Shown here: positions 6,667-10,252 of the stretch, in pieces | How the letters are laid out: every line of letters starts with the position of its first letter | Position numbering within the stretch: the stretch's first letter is position 1 | From: Bacteroidota bacterium | GTDB lineage: Bacteria > Bacteroidota > Bacteroidia > Bacteroidales > B18-G4 | DNA length: 10,252 nt | Reading direction: 5' to 3' | Assembly: GCA_003648575.1 (NCBI GenBank) | Contig: QMPN01000096.1 | Span: 1-10,252, forward strand | Notes under the pieces: generated by a model | Databases searched by the model: none | Told to the model about the DNA's origin: nothing | Seen by the model: the letters and a program-made list of their open reading frames with translations, nothing else | Position numbers and translations under genes: made by a program

Positions 6667-7980
6667 TTATAATACACCCAATGTTGTTAAATAATCTACT
6701 TTGGCCTTGGCCAGTTTTACCTTATGCACCTCCATGTTCAGCTTAGCCTGTGCCTCCTCATTCATCCGGCTTACATAATCTGAGGAGGTGATCACCCCAT
6801 TGTCGAATTGTGAGGAAGCTGTCCTGGCGATGCTAATCCTGAGGCCGATAACCTCCAGATCTTTTTCCATAAGGCTTTCGTATTTCCGCATATCAGCCAG
6901 GTGTTGTTCCAATGCAATACCGAGGTTCTTATCAAAAGCTTCCTGTTCGCGGTCGACAAGCTCTTGCTGCAGACCAAGTATCTGCTTATCCTTTTTATTC
7001 TGGTTCCAGTTCCAGACCTTCCAGTTCAGCCGCGCGCCAACAATATAAAAGGGGGTCCACTCGTCTTTCAATACATTCAGTCCCGGGTTTCCGTAGCCCA
7101 GCTGGCCAAAACCTGAAAGCTTGGGCCTCCAGGTCCCGGTGATCAAATCCTTGCTGTCTTCCAGCATTGATCTTTGAATATCATAAATTTCAAGTTCCGG
7201 CCGCGCTGGATCATATGAAGCGGATGAGATAATATGTTCAGGCATGTCCAGCATGATTTGCACAGTTAATTCTTCCGATATCAACTCAGACAATATGCTG
7301 ATAAAGGCTTCTTTTTGAATGGCTGTTTCATCCAGTTGTTGTTCAATCATGATGATCTCTGCCTTCAACACATCCCTATCAGAACCCAGAGCCATCCCGT
7401 GCTCTACTGCCGAACTAACATCTTCTAACTTATTATGAAGGTTCTCCAGCAGCACACCTAATAGTTTTTCATTTTCCTGCATAAGGATAATGCTGAAAAA
7501 TATGGAATTGATATTCTCCTTCAAGCTGTTCAACTCTACCTCCACCCGCTGCTTCTCTATTTCGTATCTGGCCAGGTCCAGTTTTTTTTGGCTCCCGGTG
7601 ATACCACCATCATAGATCACCTGGTACACATCCAAGGTGAATTTATACTGGTCCTTGGGAGGAGGCGGTGTTTCCAGTGGTGCAGGTGCCACATAGGTAT
7701 CAATGGGCGGTGGAAGATAAAAAGGCGGAATCGCCACATCCACCTGCGGTACATCCGACTGGTAGCTTGCCTGCCCGTTGATTTGCACCTGTGGCAGGTA
7801 GTTTGCACTCAACTTCTTCTGTTGAATCTCGCTGGCAGCATTCAATAGTTCCGTTCTGTATGCTGTCGGATAGCTGCTAAGAGCCAGCTCATGGCACATC
7901 TCCAGGCTCAGGGTATCAGGCACCTGCCCATACACATACGCAGCCATAAGGAAACCGATGATCAATATGATTCGTTTCAT
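6667..7980 (-). CDS. TolC-family outer-membrane efflux protein
   Basis: 437 residues with a signal peptide (MKRIILIIGFLMAAYVYG, then QVPD). Typical outer-membrane factor features follow: LSLEMCHELALSSYPTAY at the start of the mature protein, two long helical halves (about 130-225 and 320-430), and the strand motifs KLSANYLPQVQINGQASYQSD (56-76) and DVYQVIYDGGITGSQKKLDLARYEIEKQRVEVEL. The second repeat has LSGFGQLGYGNPGLNVLKDEW and GARLNWKVWNWNQNKKDKQIL. It should trimerise as the outer-membrane exit duct of the pump. Residues 78-108 hold 12 prolines, including PPP and PPPP, where the first extracellular hairpin should be; this looks like an expanded loop. Its ATG overlaps the regulator's TGA (ATGA), showing translational coupling. 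Confidence 0.93.
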   Translation of the reverse strand: MKRIILIIGFLMAAYVYGQVPDTLSLEMCHELALSSYPTAYRTELLNAASEIQQKKLSANYLPQVQINGQASYQSDVPQVDVAIPPFYLPPPIDTYVAPAPLETPPPPKDQYKFTLDVYQVIYDGGITGSQKKLDLARYEIEKQRVEVELNSLKENINSIFFSIILMQENEKLLGVLLENLHNKLEDVSSAVEHGMALGSDRDVLKAEIIMIEQQLDETAIQKEAFISILSELISEELTVQIMLDMPEHIISSASYDPARPELEIYDIQRSMLEDSKDLITGTWRPKLSGFGQLGYGNPGLNVLKDEWTPFYIVGARLNWKVWNWNQNKKDKQILGLQQELVDREQEAFDKNLGIALEQHLADMRKYESLMEKDLEVIGLRISIARTASSQFDNGVITSSDYVSRMNEEAQAKLNMEVHKVKLAKAKVDYLTTLGVL

Positions 7981-8588
7981 GCTTTTCTGATTGCGTTCAT
8001 TATTAATTGTGGGACTTCCTTCTTGCGTTCCTGAAGAAAGTTATCATAAGCGTCTTTGTCATTATCAAACAACATCCTTTCTATCAGTGGGCGTGCAGCA
8101 AAGGGAAATATACAAAGCCCGAGTAGGTTTACGAAAAAATGCCTTGGATCCCGAATATAGATTTTTTCCTCTTCCAAGGCCTGTCCAATCTTCCCGATCA
8201 TCACCTTTGGATTGATGCCGGCCTCTTTTATCAGCTCAGCAAGATATTCAGGGTTTTTGCTTAACTCCTCCAACACAAATATGGGTACCAGCGGGTTCTC
8301 CACAAATACATCCATGTAACGTTCCACAAAAGCATAGATCTTTTTCTCCAGGGTCATCTCCGACATAAAGATTACCCCCAGGTGTGGGATAAACTGACCG
8401 AAAACCTTCTCGAATATCTTACGGAACAGTTTTTCCTTACTTCTGTAATAATAGTGCAACAAGGATTTGTTTATACCTGCCTTGTCAGCGATCATCTGCA
8501 TGCTGGTTCCGCTATAGCCGTTCAGCATAAACACTTCCCTGGCAACATCCAATATATGCTCCTCAGTGCTTATCTTCTTTTCTGTCAT
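7977..8588 (-). CDS. TetR-family transcriptional regulator (CecR-like position)
   Basis: 203 residues from the ATG at 8588. The N-terminal TetR helix-turn-helix spans about residues 8-55 (EEHILDVAREVFMLNGYSGTSMQMIADKAGINKSLLHYYYRSKEKLFRKIF), and a variable helical ligand domain fills the rest. The frame stays open further upstream to 8762, but that extension has no family resemblance and would cross the promoter and the divergent gene, so I chose 8588. It is the first gene of the operon and overlaps the next by ATGA. A 16-bp palindrome lies 30 bp upstream of its ATG, just below a promoter. It is therefore probably an autorepressor released by a pump substrate, as in many TetR-efflux pairs. 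Confidence 0.92.
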   Translation of the reverse strand: MTEKKISTEEHILDVAREVFMLNGYSGTSMQMIADKAGINKSLLHYYYRSKEKLFRKIFEKVFGQFIPHLGVIFMSEMTLEKKIYAFVERYMDVFVENPLVPIFVLEELSKNPEYLAELIKEAGINPKVMIGKIGQALEEEKIYIRDPRHFFVNLLGLCIFPFAARPLIERMLFDNDKDAYDNFLQERKKEVPQLIMNAIRKA

Positions 8589-8617
8589 CTCTTGACCATT
8601 TAGTTTAACTACTTGAA

Positions 8618-8633
8618 TTAACCACTTGGTTAA
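8618..8633. promoter_or_regulatory. Probable TetR operator palindrome
   Basis: TTAACCACTTGGTTAA has perfect 7-bp arms around a CT centre, a usual size and symmetry for TetR-family sites. A related direct copy, TTAACTACTTG (8605-8615), lies 13 bp away from TTAACCACTTG (8618-8628). A wider inverted pair, AGTTTAAC (8602-8609) and GTTAAACT (8629-8636), encloses both. The site sits at or just after the predicted transcription start of the operon, where a bound repressor would block transcription. Confidence 0.7.
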
Positions 8634-8643
8634 ACTGATTGGA

Positions 8644-8674
8644 CAAAAATATAGTATTGAAATCCGAAAGTCAA
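8644..8674 (-). promoter_or_regulatory. Predicted promoter of the efflux operon (Bacteroidota type)
   Basis: On the minus strand TTG (8674-8672) is followed after 20 nt by TATTTTTG (8651-8644), which fits TAnnTTTG of the Bacteroidota primary sigma factor. Transcription would start near 8637-8640, giving a leader of roughly 50 nt that includes the palindrome. Prediction only. Confidence 0.55.
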
Positions 8675-8709
8675 GGAATTTTGTAATAAATTTCATATAC
8701 TTTTGCATT

Positions 8710-9609
8710 ATGCGTCTTCTGAAAGCATCATTAATCACCTTGCTCCTGATTGTTACGTGCATGTTATCGGCTCAAAACAGTCAGGAATGGGAGCTTGGAA
8801 CCGGGTCTGATCTGTGTATATACGACAGCCTGCCTTTTTCTATAAGTATGCTCGAAGAGGGTTTTGTTAGCAGCTCAGAAGTGATATTTTGCCCTGCCGG
8901 GATAGAACGCTCATCACCAAATGATATCAGAAAGCGATATCCTTTCAACTGGGAAGTTAAGTATAATAACATATACCTTAAAAATGCTGAAGGAATCGTG
9001 TATGAAGGGATGAATGAGCACGGGTTTTCAGCCTCACTGATGTTTCTGGAGAATAGTCAGCTGCCTGAAAAAGAAAGAGAGCTGATCCCTGTCGGTGCTT
9101 CCCTGGCCGTTAATTTTTTTATCGATCATTTTAAATGTGTCGATACCGCATTGTTAGCCATATGGGATATCAGGATATTCGATGACCTTGGCCTCGACGG
9201 AGGATGGCCATTCAGGATCGTGCTGCATGATACCTGCGGAGCTACAGCATATGTCGAATACGTAGAGGGAAAAAGATCTGTGTACACGCCTTCCTACCCT
9301 TCCTTTATTGTCGGCGGCCCTGATTATAGCCGTTTGATTAAGCTGGAACATATCCCGGAGGAGCTTCCGCGAAACAGGCTTGAACATCTTTATCTGGATA
9401 TTGTGTATTCAGGCTGGCCCCCAAATACGACTTTGATCTTGTTAAGTCTTTACATGAACAACTTTGCTGACAAGCGCTATTATGGATTTTTCAGGTACCA
9501 CCAGGACCGGGAGCTATTCATATTAACTCCCACCAATGACGAAGCAGTTTTTAATTTCAGGGAAATCGATTTCTCATCAGGAACAGAAGTCTCAACAACT
9601 TTCTTTTAG
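8710..9609 (+). CDS. Exported protein related to choloylglycine / linear-amide C-N hydrolases, probably inactive
   Basis: 299 residues from the ATG at 8710, which gives a clean signal peptide (MRLLKASLITLLLIVTCMLSAQ); the frame stays open upstream to 8626, but that would bury the signal. WEVKYNNIYL (81-90), YEGMNEHGFSASLMFLENSQLPE (98-120), AVNFFIDHFKCVDTALLAI (133-151), FRIVLHDTCGATAYVEYVEGK (168-188) and YYGFFRYHQDRELF (257-270) follow the order of Ntn-hydrolases such as bile salt hydrolase and penicillin V acylase. These cut amide bonds with an N-terminal Cys. Here the only candidate (Cys 36) lies about 14 residues after the signal cleavage site, the usual R-x-MDW is replaced by FSISMLEE (43-50), and the usual T-N-S-P reads VGGP (201-204). 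The active site therefore appears lost. The fold assignment is from memory and moderate in certainty. The gene is divergent from the TetR operon. Confidence 0.65.
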   Translation: MRLLKASLITLLLIVTCMLSAQNSQEWELGTGSDLCIYDSLPFSISMLEEGFVSSSEVIFCPAGIERSSPNDIRKRYPFNWEVKYNNIYLKNAEGIVYEGMNEHGFSASLMFLENSQLPEKERELIPVGASLAVNFFIDHFKCVDTALLAIWDIRIFDDLGLDGGWPFRIVLHDTCGATAYVEYVEGKRSVYTPSYPSFIVGGPDYSRLIKLEHIPEELPRNRLEHLYLDIVYSGWPPNTTLILLSLYMNNFADKRYYGFFRYHQDRELFILTPTNDEAVFNFREIDFSSGTEVSTTFF

Positions 9610-10220
9610 GCTTCCAGAAGCCGGGTTTTTACTTTGGAGGCCAGGATGTCGATGGCAACCACGTTTTCGCCGCCCTGGGGAATAATAATATCGGCATAGC
9701 GCTTTGATGGTTCGATAAACTGCAGGTACATCGGCTTCACAAATGTATGATAATGCCTCAACACTTCCTCGGGATCCCTGCCACGCTTAATAATGTCCCT
9801 TGACATGTTGCGGGAGAGTCGGTCATCATCATCGGCGTCAACAAAAGCTTTCACATTGAAGCTATTTCTTAAATCCGGGTTTGTGAAGATCAGTATTCCT
9901 TCTACTATGGTTACTTCACGAGGCTCCACCCTGATGGTATCCTGCAGCCGTGCGCATTCGACATAAGAGTATGTAGGCATATCGATGGCATGTCCGTCTT
10001 TCAACATCTCAAGGTGACGTATTAGCAATTCCCATTCGATGGAGTCCGGGTGATCGAAGTTTATCTTCTTTTTCTCTTCCGGGGGTAGATGGCCGTTATC
10101 CCAGTAGTATGAGTCCTGTGCGATTACCGATACACTATCCTCCGGCAACAGTTCTACCATACGATTCACTACCGTGGTCTTCCCTGATCCCGATCCACCT
10201 GCTATACCAATTATTAACAT
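9606..10220 (-). CDS. udk: Uridine kinase
   Basis: A 204-residue cytoplasmic enzyme that phosphorylates uridine and cytidine to UMP and CMP in pyrimidine salvage. It has the P-loop GGSGSGKTT (8-16), the substrate Asp in QDSYY (35-39), NFDHPDS (54-60), MPTYSY (81-86), VEGIL (107-111), the lid RLSRNMSRDIIKRGRD (134-149) and EPSKRYADIIIP (170-181). All of these are expected for Udk, whose usual length is 205-215 residues. The ATG at 10220 gives the standard N-terminus MLIIGIAGGSG. Its last 4 bases overlap the end of the convergent plus-strand gene. The 32 bp upstream within the window are AT-rich with a near-match (TAATTTAG) to the Bacteroidota -7 element, which is too weak to call. It is a housekeeping gene unrelated to the efflux operon. 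Confidence 0.97.
   Translation of the reverse strand: MLIIGIAGGSGSGKTTVVNRMVELLPEDSVSVIAQDSYYWDNGHLPPEEKKKINFDHPDSIEWELLIRHLEMLKDGHAIDMPTYSYVECARLQDTIRVEPREVTIVEGILIFTNPDLRNSFNVKAFVDADDDDRLSRNMSRDIIKRGRDPEEVLRHYHTFVKPMYLQFIEPSKRYADIIIPQGGENVVAIDILASKVKTRLLEA
9609..9630 (+). terminator. Possible terminator of the plus-strand gene, inside the end of udk
   Basis: GGCTTC-CA-GAAGCC (9609-9622) is a perfect 6-bp inverted repeat, or a 5-bp stem with a CCAG loop. It is followed by GGG and TTTTT (9626-9630). It starts at the last base of the plus-strand stop codon. The GGG between stem and T-tract and the short stem weaken it, and the same bases encode the last residues of uridine kinase. Confidence 0.3.
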
Positions 10221-10252
10221 ATAATAAGTTTTCGTTTGCTAAATTAAAAAAA

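Noticed and set aside
8698..8705. TACTTTTG as promoter -7 element of the plus-strand gene
   Set aside because: It matches TAnnTTTG but lies only 4 bases before the ATG, and the nearest TTG (8681-8683) is too close (14 bp). It would need a leaderless mRNA, so the match is probably chance.
8626..8709. Upstream ATG (8626) for the plus-strand exported protein
   Set aside because: It would put 28 residues in front of a clear signal peptide and start inside the probable operator.
8589..8762. Upstream extension of the TetR frame to an ATG at 8762 (58 more residues)
   Set aside because: The extension has no TetR resemblance, crosses the predicted promoter and palindrome, and runs into the divergent gene's signal-peptide coding region. 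The ATG at 8588 gives a standard TetR N-terminus.

Overview
The window looks like a Bacteroidota chromosome, probably from the Bacteroidales/Marinilabiliales side. This rests on a DUF2147 protein, lipoprotein and TolC styles typical of the phylum, starts without clear Shine-Dalgarno sequences, and a promoter with the TTG / TAnnTTTG pattern of this phylum. These are recognised from memory of the families; no search was run.

Most of the window (8588 down to 822, minus strand) is one efflux operon. It is laid out like E. coli cecR-ybhG-ybhF-ybhS-ybhR, with additions. The order is a TetR regulator, a TolC outer-membrane channel, a lipoprotein HlyD adaptor, a small periplasmic DUF2147 protein, two separate ABC ATPases (equivalent to the two halves of YbhF), a four-helix-bundle (S23/IVS-type) gene, and two ABC-2 permeases. 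The regulator and channel genes overlap by ATGA. A 16-bp palindrome just downstream of a good Bacteroidota promoter suggests that the regulator represses its own operon. Together the products should form an inner-membrane pump (two permeases, two unequal ATPases) joined through a periplasmic adaptor to an outer-membrane duct.

Two pieces of non-coding or foreign DNA interrupt the operon. A 69-bp C/G-rich palindrome (5201-5269) sits right in front of the first ATPase and gives the mRNA four G5 runs, a G-quadruplex motif. A roughly 480-bp AT-rich insert (about 3033-3519) separates the second ATPase from the first permease. It carries the four-helix-bundle gene between inverted pairs of 14-bp repeats and may have a 7-bp direct repeat at its edges. 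Removing it in thought leaves the ATPase stop and permease start 17 bp apart. This is the most novel-looking structure here.

Beyond the operon, positions 1-763 hold the N-terminal part of an MltF-like lipoprotein running off the left edge. A divergent plus-strand gene (8710-9609) encodes an exported protein resembling choloylglycine/linear-amide Ntn-hydrolases, but apparently without their active site. It converges on, and overlaps by 4 bp, a uridine kinase gene (9606-10220, minus). I found no tRNA, rRNA, CRISPR array or transposase. The only intergenic stretches above 100 bp are the insert flanks and the 121-bp regulatory region at 8589-8709.
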